Source of the DNA: an uncultured Angelakisella sp.
GTDB lineage: Bacteria > Bacillota > Clostridia > Oscillospirales > Ruminococcaceae
Reading direction: 5' to 3'
Assembly (NCBI GenBank): GCA_910585535.1
Contig: CAJUFK010000006.1
Location: 1 to 64,000, forward strand
Length of the DNA stretch: 64,000 bases
The notes beneath the pieces were generated by a model. That model was not told the origin of the DNA. It saw nothing but the letters and a program-made list of their open reading frames with translations, and searched no databases. Made by a program: the position numbers and the translations under genes. Below are positions 25,468 through 33,065 of this stretch, piece by piece; positions within the stretch are counted from its first letter, which is position 1; each line of letters begins with the position of its first letter.

Positions 25468-25537
25468 GTTGTCCACGCAGTTGATCCGAGACTACGACTT
25501 CATCGCCATTGAAATACTTAGAAGGAGGAAATTTGTC

Positions 25538-26107
25538 GTGACCAAGAATGATCTTTGTGAGGGCTTTGGTAGAGGGAAAACCCTCAGTGAGATGCTGGAG
25601 TTTATCCCCGAAAAGTTCGAAATCTTCAAAGCCAAGGAGTTTATCCCTGGTAACGATATCATCTATATTCCCGACCTGTGGATGCTCAAAATCTCTGTGA
25701 CAGAGAAAGTCCTTGACCCTATTGTCCGACAGGAAGTCCTCAGTAACTGCTACACTGGCGATGATTTTATCGCTGTGTGTGAAGGAGACGAGGAAGAGGC
25801 CCGCCGCATATTCGCTTTCTGCGATTGGCGCGACCCTGAAGCCGAGGAGAAGTTCGGGCCAAGGTGGGTGACGGTTAAGAGTTTCCTCAAGGAAATAAGT
25901 ATACCTGTCGTTCAGGCAGCCATTGCCCATACCGAGTGGGAGGAGGAAATTTCCGTCGAGAGGGCGGCTGAATTGATTGCGCTCTATAAAGCGTATGACA
26001 ATCCGGGCTGTTACGCAAACATTGACCCTTACAGAGACCGGGAGTTTGAACTCTTCCACCTTTTTCTCATGTATTATGATGCGGAAAAAGCGTCACTGGA
26101 ATGGTGA
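25538..26107 (+). CDS. family A protein, copy 1 (long form)
   Basis: A 189-residue member of a three-copy family in this window. The shared domain (residues 8-90) has GKTLSEMLE, FKAKEF, DIIYIPDLW, VLDPI and CYTGDDFIAVCEGDEEEARR. This copy carries an extra helical C-terminal domain (WVTVKSFLKEISIPVVQAAI to YDAEKASLEW) that the copies at 39896 and 49767 lack. GTG 25538 lies after AAGGAGG and matches the start of copy 3. Function unknown. Confidence 0.65.
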   Translation: MTKNDLCEGFGRGKTLSEMLEFIPEKFEIFKAKEFIPGNDIIYIPDLWMLKISVTEKVLDPIVRQEVLSNCYTGDDFIAVCEGDEEEARRIFAFCDWRDPEAEEKFGPRWVTVKSFLKEISIPVVQAAIAHTEWEEEISVERAAELIALYKAYDNPGCYANIDPYRDREFELFHLFLMYYDAEKASLEW

Positions 26108-26228
26108 CAGACCTTGGGCAAGAGGTTGTCCTCGTCTCCGAGGAGCCGATTTTGCTCCAACCCCCGCCGGGGATTCCTCGGCAGGAGGTCCCCAAAAAAT
26201 GTGGAAGAAGTTGGCGGTTGGGGCAGAC

Positions 26229-26375
26229 TTGACAGCGCTTTAACTTCAACTACAATAAGGAGCGTAAGGATCTACTCTCTCTTTTGAGAGCGGATGTTGA
26301 GCCAGCCCCCATTAGGAGGCAGTGCGTCTAAACGCAGTAATGCGATTGGATGTGCTGCCTCTTTTTTGTGGGCTG
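26229..26375 (+). promoter_or_regulatory. cassette promoter and structured leader, copy 4
   Basis: TTGACA 26229, spacer with TTTAACTTCAAC, TACAAT 26251. P1 TCTACTCTCTC/GAGAGCGGA, P2 AGCCC/GGGCT (covaries with AGCCACC/GGTGGCT elsewhere), P3 GAGGCAGTGCGTC/GGATGTGCTGCCTC with six T, P4 CGCA-GTAA-TGCG. Confidence 0.85.
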
Positions 26376-26402
26376 CTTTTATTTGAAAGGAGAAGCAAGG
26401 AA

Positions 26403-26693
26403 ATGAGGAGCAAGTTCATTGTTTTGTCTCATTACTCCAACGAGGCCATTGGAGAGTTCGACACCGTGGGCGTTCTCCCTGGGGTTTACGAGTCCCTGGA
26501 GGATGCAAAGGCGGCGGCTGATGCGGCCCTTGCAGAAGATCTGTCCAATGGTATCGATCACGGTGAGGTTGTCCGTGTAAACGAGTCCACCTGTGTCTTG
26601 CCCTTTGATCTGGCCCCTGCGTATGTGGTTGGTGAAGCCGTTGATGGCTACTTCGCTGGATACCACAACATTTACGCCGTGTTCGCAGTGTAG
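26403..26693 (+). CDS. unknown 96-residue protein
   Basis: A small acidic protein (MRSKFIVLSHYSNEAIGEFD; a helix EDAKAAADAALAEDL; aromatic tail YFAGYHNIYAVFAV). GAAAGGAG precedes the ATG. First gene of a three-gene unit behind leader copy 4. Not recognised. Confidence 0.6.
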   Translation: MRSKFIVLSHYSNEAIGEFDTVGVLPGVYESLEDAKAAADAALAEDLSNGIDHGEVVRVNESTCVLPFDLAPAYVVGEAVDGYFAGYHNIYAVFAV

Positions 26694-26753
26694 GAAGACC
26701 ACCAGCAAACTGGTGGTCCCAGCCCTAAGCAATTTGCAAAAAGGAGAAAGATC

Positions 26754-27320
26754 ATGGTTAAAAAGTTGAAAGAGATCCTGGGTGCTTACGAGAACGCCCG
26801 CGCCCGCTTGTGTGAGGAGCGATATGAAGGAGCACAGCGGCTGGCACAGATCGATGCTAAGGTCGTTGAGCTCAAGCGACAGATTGATGTGCTTATTGCT
26901 GAGCGCGAGGCTGTCGAAGAATGGAACGGCAGCCGCCCAGTCCCCAACTGGCTGGACGATGCTGTCCGCCCCCTCGCAAAGGAGCTGGCTGCTAAGGCTG
27001 GATTCCCTCATGCTAAGGTGGTTGGGCCCTGCGGGTTTGCGTTCCGGGTGTTTATCACCTTGTGGACATCCGAGCCGGAGTTCGCAGCGAAGACACTGGT
27101 GGTTCGGCCGTTGTTCTTTGAAGAAAATGGTCTTTCCTTCGTCTACGAAACCGGGGAGACGACCAGTGAGTGCCCTCCTGGTTCCTTGGGCGAAGCCCAT
27201 GGAATGAACCTGGTAACGGCGCCGCTACCAGACAGCCTGGAAGAGATTCTGGCTGTCATGAAGACGCCTCGGAGGCCACGCTTCAGCGGTATAGCCGGCG
27301 GTGAGACGAAGAAAAGGTAA
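26754..27320 (+). CDS. coiled-coil protein of 188 residues
   Basis: The N-terminal 60 residues are a continuous amphipathic helix (LKEILGAYENARARLCEERY, QIDAKVVELKRQIDVLIAER) likely to form a coiled coil. A compact domain of about 95 residues and a short basic tail (GETKKR) follow. AAAAAGGAGAAAG precedes the ATG. Second gene of its unit. Function unknown. Confidence 0.6.
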   Translation: MVKKLKEILGAYENARARLCEERYEGAQRLAQIDAKVVELKRQIDVLIAEREAVEEWNGSRPVPNWLDDAVRPLAKELAAKAGFPHAKVVGPCGFAFRVFITLWTSEPEFAAKTLVVRPLFFEENGLSFVYETGETTSECPPGSLGEAHGMNLVTAPLPDSLEEILAVMKTPRRPRFSGIAGGETKKR

Positions 27321-27348
27321 TCAAAAGAATTAAGGAGGACTTTTACTT

Positions 27349-28308
27349 ATGCGCGTGTACATGAGCAAAGAGAATCTTGAACAGTTCCTGGCCTGGCTGT
27401 CCAGCGACAGCATGGTCACGACCCTTCCCGGTGACGGAGGCAGGACGCAGGATGTCTTCGCCTTTTTGCGGACCCCGCTGTCCGCATCTGTGGAGGCGGT
27501 CTTTGGAGGGCGCTTCTCCGGGGAAAGTAAGTGGCAGTTTCCGTTGGTTGAGAAGCTGGACTTGGTCGGGTATTACCAAAAGGAGAAGGACATTTTTTAC
27601 AACGCCGACACCTGCATGGGAAGCCTGGCGGAGGAGATCAAGGCGGAAACCCAGGCCCGTATTCTCGCCTGCCTGGACGAGAACTCTGATGCAATCAAAG
27701 CTGGAACCTCGGAGAAAGCCCGGTTTTGGGTCGACGGGGTGGACGATTATGCCCGAGACAGAGAAGTCCTCAAGATGTTTTTTGAGGGCGAGGAGTTCCC
27801 CGTGCCTTGCTTCGTTGCCCCTGAGAAGGGGGACCTGATTGACTCCCTGGAGGATCGAGAGGCAGTTGTTCAGAAACTGACCGCCAAAACCCTTGAGGAG
27901 AAGATGGACGAATATGCTTGCTACCTTCTCTGCAAGGAGCGTCGGGACAAGGCGTATGCCAAGTTCATCAAGAATACTCCGAAAAAGGCTCTCATCACCC
28001 GGAAGATCATGGCTGCGGCCAAGGCTGAGGAGGAGAAAGGGGCTATGAATCTCTGCGTGGAAATTCAGAATAAGGAGGGGAAGACGATGTCTTTCTCCTT
28101 TCCTGCGGACCATCTTTCCAGGGCTCCAGGCAGTGCCCTGGGCAGCTTCTTCTACTCGGCCTATGCTGTTCCCAAGAAAGTGAGGGATAGCATCAAGAAA
28201 TTCTTCCAGGGGGAAGAGGATAGACCCTGGTTGGCGAAAGACGGTTTCTACCCGGAGGAGATCCTTCGGATCACTTACAAAAAGAAGGAGGTGTATGTTA
28301 AGAGATAA
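27349..28308 (+). CDS. unknown 319-residue protein
   Basis: A soluble, charged protein (start MRVYMSKENLEQFLAWLSSD) with a helical middle (EEKMDEYACYLLCKERRDKA) and a basic C-terminal end (ITYKKKEVYVKR). No catalytic motif, signal peptide or membrane segment is visible. AAGGAGGAC precedes the ATG, and it ends the unit before a terminator. Confidence 0.6.
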   Translation: MRVYMSKENLEQFLAWLSSDSMVTTLPGDGGRTQDVFAFLRTPLSASVEAVFGGRFSGESKWQFPLVEKLDLVGYYQKEKDIFYNADTCMGSLAEEIKAETQARILACLDENSDAIKAGTSEKARFWVDGVDDYARDREVLKMFFEGEEFPVPCFVAPEKGDLIDSLEDREAVVQKLTAKTLEEKMDEYACYLLCKERRDKAYAKFIKNTPKKALITRKIMAAAKAEEEKGAMNLCVEIQNKEGKTMSFSFPADHLSRAPGSALGSFFYSAYAVPKKVRDSIKKFFQGEEDRPWLAKDGFYPEEILRITYKKKEVYVKR

Positions 28309-28330
28309 GCCCGACTTGTTCGAGCGGAAA

Positions 28331-28362
28331 GCCCCGGGTCCTTTGTGGCCTGGGGTTTTTTT
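28331..28362 (+). terminator. rho-independent terminator abutting the next promoter
   Basis: CCCCGGGTC pairs with GGCCTGGGG, followed by seven T. The next promoter's TTGACA begins two bases later. Confidence 0.8.
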
Positions 28363-28363
28363 G

Positions 28364-28509
28364 TTGACAACCGGTTAAATCCAATTACAATTAGGGCGTA
28401 AGGATCTATTCTCTCGACCTGAGAGAAAAGATGTTTTGACAGCCACCAACTGGAGGCAGTGCGTCCAAACGCAATAATGCGAAGGATGCACTGCTCTTTT
28501 TTGGCGGCT
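28364..28509 (+). promoter_or_regulatory. cassette promoter and structured leader, copy 5
   Basis: TTGACA 28364, spacer with GTTAAATCCAAT, TACAAT 28386. P1 ATCTATTCTCTC/GAGAGAAAAGAT, P2 AGCC/GGCT, P3 GGAGGCAGTGCGTCC/GGATGCACTGCTC with six T, P4 CGCA-ATAA-TGCG. Confidence 0.85.
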
Positions 28510-28540
28510 ATTTTATTCGAGAAGGAGGACAAGGTCAGCT

Positions 28541-28762
28541 ATGTTGAAGCCAATCAGTTATCTGCCCGTGAACCTCGCCCTGGGATGCTACAAGGTGCCC
28601 TCGGGTGCAAAAATCGTAGGCAGCCATGCGGTCTGCGACACAAAGAACGGAAATTCCGGTGTCCTGATCCAGTTCGCGGCAACCGGGATGTACCAGTTAT
28701 TTTCGGCTGGTGTGGTCAAGAGTGTGGACCCCCAAGATGTTCGGGTAATGCTGTTGACGTAA
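28541..28762 (+). CDS. unknown 73-residue protein
   Basis: A small beta-rich protein (PVNLALGCYKVPSGAKIVGS, GVVKSVDPQDVRVMLLT). GAAGGAGGAC lies upstream of the ATG. It precedes the methyltransferase gene by 15 bases. Not recognised. Confidence 0.55.
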   Translation: MLKPISYLPVNLALGCYKVPSGAKIVGSHAVCDTKNGNSGVLIQFAATGMYQLFSAGVVKSVDPQDVRVMLLT

Positions 28763-28777
28763 GGGGGGGAATGGCTT

Positions 28778-29686
28778 GTGAAGAGTATTGTTAGTTATCC
28801 TGAGAGGGGAAAGGATGGGAAAAACAACTACCGGGGAAACTGCTCCGGGCTTCTGATTGAGGATCTGATTAAGCAGTTTCAGGTGCAGGAAATTACCGAC
28901 TTTATGGTCGGCTCCGGCACCACGGAGGATGTCGCCAATCGAATGGGGATCGAGAGCCATTGCTACGATCTCAATCGGGGATTCGACTTGATGAACGATG
29001 ATATTCCCGTTCGCTCGTCTTTCATCTTCTGGCACCCCCCATATTGGGACATCATCAAGTACGCAGGGAGCCAATACTCTGCGGACTCGGTGATGAAAAA
29101 GTTCGGGTTTGACCCCCGGGAGCGGGATCTGTCCCGCGCTCAGACCTGGGAGGATTTCGTTAAAGAAATGAACTACGCTATGGTTAAACAGTTCGCCACC
29201 CTCGAAAAGGGCGGGCGGATGTCCGTGTTGGTGGGAGACATCAAAAAGAAAGGCCGGCTGCACTCCATGATCCTGGAATTGGCTAAGCCCGGGACGGTGG
29301 AGAATATCGTCATTAAGGCCCAGCACAACTGCTGGTCCGACCGGCAGTCTTATTCCGGGAAATTTATCCCGATAGAGCATGAGTATTTGCTCATTGTTCG
29401 CAAGGACAACCTCCTTGTGTTCAATGTCCAGATGGCTCGTGATGTCGAGGTGGACATGAGGGACATTAAGGTTTCCACCTGGAGGGACATCATCTACGGC
29501 ATCCTCGACAGCAAGGGCGGCAAGGCCACTTTGGCTGAGTTGTACCAGGCTGTGGAGGGGCACAAGCGGACCCGCTCGGGGGTTAACAAGCACTGGAAAG
29601 ACAAAGTGAGGCAGACGCTCCATGAGGGTAAATGCTTTGCTCAAAACCAGCAGGGAGAATGGGTACTGGCGGCTGCTGCTGCCTGA
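28778..29686 (+). CDS. orphan DNA methyltransferase, family C copy 1
   Basis: A 302-residue amino-methyltransferase-like protein. The SAM-binding motif is in TDFMVGSGTTEDVANRMGI (about residues 39-57). The catalytic motif is in FIFWHPPYWDIIKY (about 84-97), an xPPY form with His in place of Asp/Asn. EHEYLLIVRK follows near 205. The last 65 residues look like a winged-helix module (GHKRTRSGVNKHWKDKVRQT). GTG 28778 follows a G-rich site. No restriction partner is encoded nearby, so it may protect element DNA. A close paralogue is at 44411. Confidence 0.75.
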   Translation: MKSIVSYPERGKDGKNNYRGNCSGLLIEDLIKQFQVQEITDFMVGSGTTEDVANRMGIESHCYDLNRGFDLMNDDIPVRSSFIFWHPPYWDIIKYAGSQYSADSVMKKFGFDPRERDLSRAQTWEDFVKEMNYAMVKQFATLEKGGRMSVLVGDIKKKGRLHSMILELAKPGTVENIVIKAQHNCWSDRQSYSGKFIPIEHEYLLIVRKDNLLVFNVQMARDVEVDMRDIKVSTWRDIIYGILDSKGGKATLAELYQAVEGHKRTRSGVNKHWKDKVRQTLHEGKCFAQNQQGEWVLAAAAA

Positions 29687-29689
29687 GCC

Positions 29690-29887
29690 GTGTTGTTTTC
29701 CTCGGGAAAAGATGAAAGGAAGCAGCTGGCGGAGAAGGGGAAGACAGATCACGCCGTTCGGGAGCTGTTGGACCTCTGCGACCTCCTCGTGGATGGTCCG
29801 TATGTCGAGGCGCAACGGGATCTGACCCTCCAGTACCGGGGGAGTGCCAACCAGCGGCTCATTAAGAATCCTGGGAAATTGCTATAG
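29690..29887 (+). pseudogene. NrdG C-terminal fragment
   Basis: GTG 29690 opens 65 residues matching the C-terminus of the anaerobic ribonucleotide reductase activase NrdG: LLDLCDLLVDGPYVEAQRDL and LQYRGSANQRLI. The radical-SAM half with its CxxxCxxC motif is absent, so it cannot activate NrdD. It lies four bases after the methyltransferase stop. It is best read as a gene remnant brought in by recombination; a small protein using this fold is possible. Confidence 0.6.
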
Positions 29888-29900
29888 GAGAAAACAAAAC

Positions 29901-29929
29901 ACCCTGGGCCTTGTGGCCTGGGGTTTTTT
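29901..29929 (+). terminator. rho-independent terminator abutting the next promoter
   Basis: CCCTGGGCC pairs with GGCCTGGGG around TTGT, followed by six T. It is closely similar to the terminators at 28331 and 51951. Confidence 0.85.
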
Positions 29930-29931
29930 GC

Positions 29932-30080
29932 TTGACATGGCGTTAATTTCTATTACAATAAAAAGTGTAAGAATCTACTTCTCTTTAAGAGATGGTAGAT
30001 GTTGAGCCAGCCGCCGAATTGGGGGCAGTGCGTCTAAACGCAGTAATGCGGAAGATGCACTGTCTCTTTTTTTGTGGCTG
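29932..30080 (+). promoter_or_regulatory. cassette promoter and structured leader, copy 6
   Basis: TTGACA 29932, spacer with GTTAATTTCTAT, TACAAT 29954. P1 ATCTAC/GTAGAT with inner TCTCT/AGAGA, P2 AGCCGC/GTGGCT (one G-U), P3 GGGGCAGTGCGTC/GATGCACTGTCTC with seven T, P4 CGCA-GTAA-TGCG. Confidence 0.85.
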
Positions 30081-30103
30081 TTTATTCGAAAGGAGAAGTT
30101 TTT

Positions 30104-30216
30104 ATGAGAAATGTCCTTCTGATCGAGTGGGGTTGTGGACGCAACTTCATTCAGGCCGAGGCCAATGGGTTAACCAGGAGGATGTCGCCGCCATCGTGAA
30201 GGAGGCGGATGAATGA
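30104..30216 (+). pseudogene. short cassette gene, probably frameshifted
   Basis: ATG 30104 follows GAAAGGAG and encodes MRNVLLIEWGCGRNFIQAEA before stopping at 30199. Another frame over the same end reads WVNQEDVAAIVKEADE and stops at 30214-30216, overlapping the next ATG as ATGA, the arrangement expected of a true gene end. I infer a frameshift between the two parts. Function unknown. Confidence 0.4.
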
Positions 30217-30446
30217 TGGGCAACAGATGCTGGAATTGCAGTCGGTACACCGGCTGTACCGACTACCGCACTTTTGCATGGGGGTGCGACTGCTGCACCT
30301 CCCACCGAGAGGAGCCCAGTCTTCTCAAGACCCTGCGAAACCTTGCTGACTTTCAGTGGGTGAAGAAGCAGGGCCCTCAGAAGACTGAGGAAGAGCCGCT
30401 TCCCGAGTGGGTGTTTTCTCCGCTCGTGAAGCCGGAAGGGTTTTAA
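30213..30446 (+). CDS. small Cys-rich protein
   Basis: A 77-residue protein with six cysteines in the first 30 residues (CWNCSRYTGC, WGCDCC), likely a zinc site. The start overlaps the end of the previous frame and GGAGG lies upstream. Not recognised. Confidence 0.55.
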   Translation: MMGNRCWNCSRYTGCTDYRTFAWGCDCCTSHREEPSLLKTLRNLADFQWVKKQGPQKTEEEPLPEWVFSPLVKPEGF

Positions 30447-30458
30447 GGAGGTGCCCAA

Positions 30459-30746
30459 ATGGCAGTGCTGAAAAACGGGAAATTCCCGACTTTGCTCTTC
30501 TGGGTAAAGTACAAGCTGGGCCTGGCAAGGGAGGGCGTCGACTTCGTGGCGGTGCCCATCCCCAAGGTCAAGGCTCTGGTCGATGCGCTGGAGTGCCCTC
30601 AGAACGAGGGCCCCTGGTGCAAAGACTGCCCCTACGCAGTTTGGGGCTTCCAGGGACAGCCTGACCGGTTGGACCACTGCGACGACGACCGAATACATGC
30701 CGATGCGGCGCTGCTCATTCGGTTGACGGCGGAAATCAAAAAGTAA
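30459..30746 (+). CDS. unknown 95-residue protein with Cys cluster
   Basis: Start MAVLKNGKFPTLLFWVKYKL; a cluster ECPQNEGPWCKDCPYAVWGF near residue 47 resembles a metal site. AAGGAGGTGCCC precedes the ATG. It lies 12 bases after the previous gene, in the same unit. Function unknown. Confidence 0.55.
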   Translation: MAVLKNGKFPTLLFWVKYKLGLAREGVDFVAVPIPKVKALVDALECPQNEGPWCKDCPYAVWGFQGQPDRLDHCDDDRIHADAALLIRLTAEIKK

Positions 30747-30770
30747 AAAAATGAAAAGGAGAAGAAGATT

Positions 30771-31100
30771 ATGAAAGCCATCGTTAAGAAAGTAGAGAAG
30801 AAATTCTGGATCGCACAGGCGATCGCTGCCCTTATGGGCCTGTCCGCCATTATCGTGTGGGCGCAGTGCCCCGGTCTGCTTCTCCTTGCGGAAGTTCTGG
30901 GATGTGCCGCCGCTGCCTGCCTGCTGACGGTAAGGATGTATTACCAAAACAAACTGGGTGCGCTGGATCAGGCTTTTGACGCCCTTCATCGTACCGGGGC
31001 GAAAACTGTTCCCGTCTTTGCCGGATACACCTGCTACGGCAGAGTGTTCGAGGATTGGAATGGTGATGTCCACTTTGTTGACGAGATTGGTAAGTGGTAA
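30771..31100 (+). CDS. two-helix membrane protein, tandem pair member 1
   Basis: A 109-residue protein with two membrane helices (about 13-32 and 36-55) and a cytosolic tail: LGALDQAFDALHRTGAKTVP, then CYGRVFEDWNGDVHFVDE. The tail matches the next protein's LERALNTAYRTNVRSMPIVS and HYGRLVKDNTGKIHYLRE, so the two genes are an old tandem duplication. Perhaps a heteromeric membrane complex; function unknown. Confidence 0.6.
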   Translation: MKAIVKKVEKKFWIAQAIAALMGLSAIIVWAQCPGLLLLAEVLGCAAAACLLTVRMYYQNKLGALDQAFDALHRTGAKTVPVFAGYTCYGRVFEDWNGDVHFVDEIGKW

Positions 31101-31123
31101 AAATTTTTTAGGAGGTATTAGTG

Positions 31124-31486
31124 ATGGAGATTCTGAACAAAACCCGCAATCAGTACCAGGCCGCAAAGATTCTTGCGGTGATAGTCGGATGCCTGCTCCT
31201 TATCGCTGCGAATTATCTGCTGTTTGCCGGAACCAATCCGGTCAGTGATTTGAACGCTGTAGCAAAGCTGAAGGCATTGGGGAGCGTGGCTTTTGCCTAT
31301 ACACTTGCGTATCTTGTGCTGGTTAAAGCACACTATACGCGCAAGATTCAGGCTTTGGAGCGGGCTCTCAATACCGCCTACCGGACCAATGTCCGGAGTA
31401 TGCCGATCGTCAGCGGAACTGCCCACTATGGTCGTCTCGTCAAAGACAACACCGGAAAGATCCATTACCTGCGGGAGACCCGCTAA
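31124..31486 (+). CDS. two-helix membrane protein, tandem pair member 2
   Basis: A 120-residue paralogue of the preceding gene, with membrane helices near residues 15-34 and 50-68 and the same conserved tail. ATG 31124 is eight bases after AGGAGG; GTG 31121 is the alternative. It ends the unit before a terminator. Confidence 0.6.
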   Translation: MEILNKTRNQYQAAKILAVIVGCLLLIAANYLLFAGTNPVSDLNAVAKLKALGSVAFAYTLAYLVLVKAHYTRKIQALERALNTAYRTNVRSMPIVSGTAHYGRLVKDNTGKIHYLRETR

Positions 31487-31492
31487 AAACAA

Positions 31493-31533
31493 GAGCACCC
31501 TCAACCTTAATTGGATGGGGGTGCTTCTTTTTT
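31493..31533 (+). terminator. rho-independent terminator
   Basis: AGCACCC pairs with GGGTGCT (extended by CC/GG), followed by TCTTTTTT. Confidence 0.8.
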
Positions 31534-31624
31534 GCTTATTTTTCATGTTGATGTTGGGTTCAGTCTATTACGAGAAAATGCGACAGTGCCACTGTCCCCG
31601 GAGTATGCAAGGAAATCACAAAAC

Positions 31625-31870
31625 TTATTCCATTTCGAGCCCCAGCTTTTCAGCGATTTCCTGAGTTGACATTCCGGATTTCTTGGCTTTGGCGATCAGT
31701 TCTTTTGCGATCTCCGCATCGCTGCGGCGCTTCTTTTTGGGACGGAACAATGCCGCTTTCTTTTCCTCCAAAGCCTTAATCGCTTCTTTGTGGGTCTGAA
31801 TCTTGGCGTCCAACGCCGCCGCCCGTTCCTCAACGCTGCGACGGACTCGTTGCTTCTTTTCTCCCAACAT
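31625..31870 (-). CDS. basic coiled-coil/HTH-like protein
   Basis: An 81-residue, strongly basic protein. Residues 10-45 are a helical coiled coil (RSVEERAAALDAKIQTHKEA). A basic patch FRPKKKRRSD and a possible helix-turn-helix SGMSTQEIAEKLGLEME close it. I chose the start after AAGGAGGTTTTA; the upstream ATG at 31897 would overlap that site. It may be a small DNA-binding regulator with its own operator. Confidence 0.55.
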   Translation of the reverse strand: MLGEKKQRVRRSVEERAAALDAKIQTHKEAIKALEEKKAALFRPKKKRRSDAEIAKELIAKAKKSGMSTQEIAEKLGLEME

Positions 31871-31890
31871 TAAAACCTCCTTGTGATGTT

Positions 31891-31950
31891 GTTGCAACCT
31901 TGCAATGTTATTGCACCCAGATTATAGCACATCCGACATATCTTTGTCCA
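31891..31950 (-). promoter_or_regulatory. promoter and TTGCA-type operator of the gene at 31625
   Basis: On the minus strand TGGACA (31950-31945), 18 bases, TATAAT (31926-31921). Just downstream, the plus strand reads TTGCAACC, TTGCAATG and ATTGCACC, three related half-sites in 25 bases, suggesting repressor binding or autoregulation. Confidence 0.5.
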
Positions 31951-31990
31951 GCGAAAAAAACGCAATTTAGCGATTTCCCGATGAATTTTC

Positions 31991-32164
31991 TTTTGCGGTT
32001 TTGCGCTTGACATCCCATTAACTCCAATTACAATAAGGGTGTAAGTATCTATTCCATCTCATCAAGATGGAAGCAGATGTTAAGACAGCCGCCAGCATAG
32101 GGAGGCAGTGCGTCTAAACGCGATTTTCGTGTTTGATGCGCCGCTTCTTTTTGTTTTGTGGCTA
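31991..32164 (+). promoter_or_regulatory. cassette promoter and structured leader, copy 7, with TTTTGCG boxes
   Basis: TTTTGCG-G-TTTTGCG directly precedes TTGACA 32007; spacer with ATTAACTCCAAT; TACAAT 32029. P1 TCTATTCCATCT/AGATGGAAGCAGA, P2 AGCCGC/GTGGCT, P3 GAGGCAGTGCGTC/GATGCGCCGCTTC with five T. P4 is ACGCGA-TTTT-CGTGT, a different stem and loop that still pairs. Confidence 0.82.
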
Positions 32165-32189
32165 TCTCGGAAGAAGGAGGGGAAACAGG

Positions 32190-32384
32190 ATGGATTTCAG
32201 AGACATTTTAACCAAGAAGATGGAAGCTCAGGGAACCCCCGTGAGCAACCAGGGAACCCCGGAGGATCGCAATCGGCAGGCTGAAACGGTCAGACGGACT
32301 GTGCGTCAGAATCCCCAGAAACCGATGTGTCCTATGGCGCATCCTGCATATTTCCCCTACTTGTTCCGGGGAATGGCTATTTGA
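32190..32384 (+). CDS. unknown 64-residue protein
   Basis: A basic, Gln/Pro-rich small protein (MDFRDILTKKMEAQGTPVSN). GAAGGAGGGG lies before the ATG. First gene behind leader copy 7. Not recognised. Confidence 0.5.
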   Translation: MDFRDILTKKMEAQGTPVSNQGTPEDRNRQAETVRRTVRQNPQKPMCPMAHPAYFPYLFRGMAI

Positions 32385-32404
32385 TGAAGGAGGAATCGCA
32401 AACC

Positions 32405-32701
32405 GTGAAGCGTGAGGAAGTTCTTCTGCGGGCCAAGGATTGTGTCTGCGGGGATCGGGAACAGGACTACGGGTCCCCGGGGAGGAATTTCGAGACTATC
32501 GCTGGTCTCTGGAATGCCTACCTGGGCGACCGCCTGGCGGAGCCGGTTCAGCCGCACGATGTGGCGGCGATGCTGGCACTGCTCAAAATCGCCCGTATTT
32601 CATCTGGGCATGTGAAAGCGGACAACTGGGTGGACCTCGCAGGCTATGCGGCCTGCGGGGGCGAAATCGAAATCGAGAAAGAGGAGAAAAGGAATGCCTG
32701 A
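32405..32701 (+). CDS. DUF6378-like protein
   Basis: A 98-residue helical protein matching the phage/ICE family DUF6378: REEVLLRAKDCVCGDREQDY, GSPGRNFETIAGLW, HDVAAMLALLKIARISSGH and DNWVDLAGYAACGGE. GTG 32405 fits the usual family start and lies 12 bases after AAGGAGG; ATG 32384 is the in-frame alternative. Family function is unknown. Confidence 0.7.
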   Translation: MKREEVLLRAKDCVCGDREQDYGSPGRNFETIAGLWNAYLGDRLAEPVQPHDVAAMLALLKIARISSGHVKADNWVDLAGYAACGGEIEIEKEEKRNA

Positions 32702-32966
32702 TATTATTGGGGCGTTGACCAACAAGAAATCCGCTCTTCTGGCTCAGAGGAGGAAGATTCGGGAAACAGCGGATAAGAAGATCGAGGACATCAACCTGGA
32801 AATTGCCAAGGTCGACGAGGCGATAACCGTCATCAACGGGGTCCTCGAGGGGATCTATTGTCCCCAATGCCACGGCTCCGGAAGTGTGCGCCATTGCGAC
32901 GCCGCCGGGAGCATGGAGGACATCGATTGTCCTACCTGCCACGGCACGGGCGTGGAGATAAACTAA
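32694..32966 (+). CDS. coiled coil with DnaJ-type zinc repeats
   Basis: A 90-residue protein with a helical first half (KIEDINLEIAKVDEAITVIN). It ends in two CxxCxGxG repeats (CPQCHGSGSVR and CPTCHGTGVE), as in the zinc domain of DnaJ-like chaperones. It overlaps the previous gene by eight bases. It may be a small scaffold or nucleic-acid-binding protein. Confidence 0.6.
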   Translation: MPDIIGALTNKKSALLAQRRKIRETADKKIEDINLEIAKVDEAITVINGVLEGIYCPQCHGSGSVRHCDAAGSMEDIDCPTCHGTGVEIN

Positions 32967-32972
32967 AGTAGT

Positions 32973-33037
32973 ATCCACATTTGGAGGCAGTGCGCCAGCA
33001 CAGAAAAGTTCTGGTCGCGCTGTCTCTTTTTGTGGCA
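32973..33037 (+). promoter_or_regulatory. promoterless leader copy (P2-P4 only)
   Basis: Lies between two genes of one unit with no TTGACA/TACAAT. P2 CCAC/GTGG, P3 GAGGCAGTGCG/CGCGCTGTCTC with five T, and a changed P4 (CAGAA-AAG-TTCTG). The downstream gene has the same GAGAGAAGGAG spacing as other cassettes. It should act as an internal attenuator. Confidence 0.7.
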
Positions 33038-33065
33038 AATTTATTCGAGAGAAGGAGAATGAATT

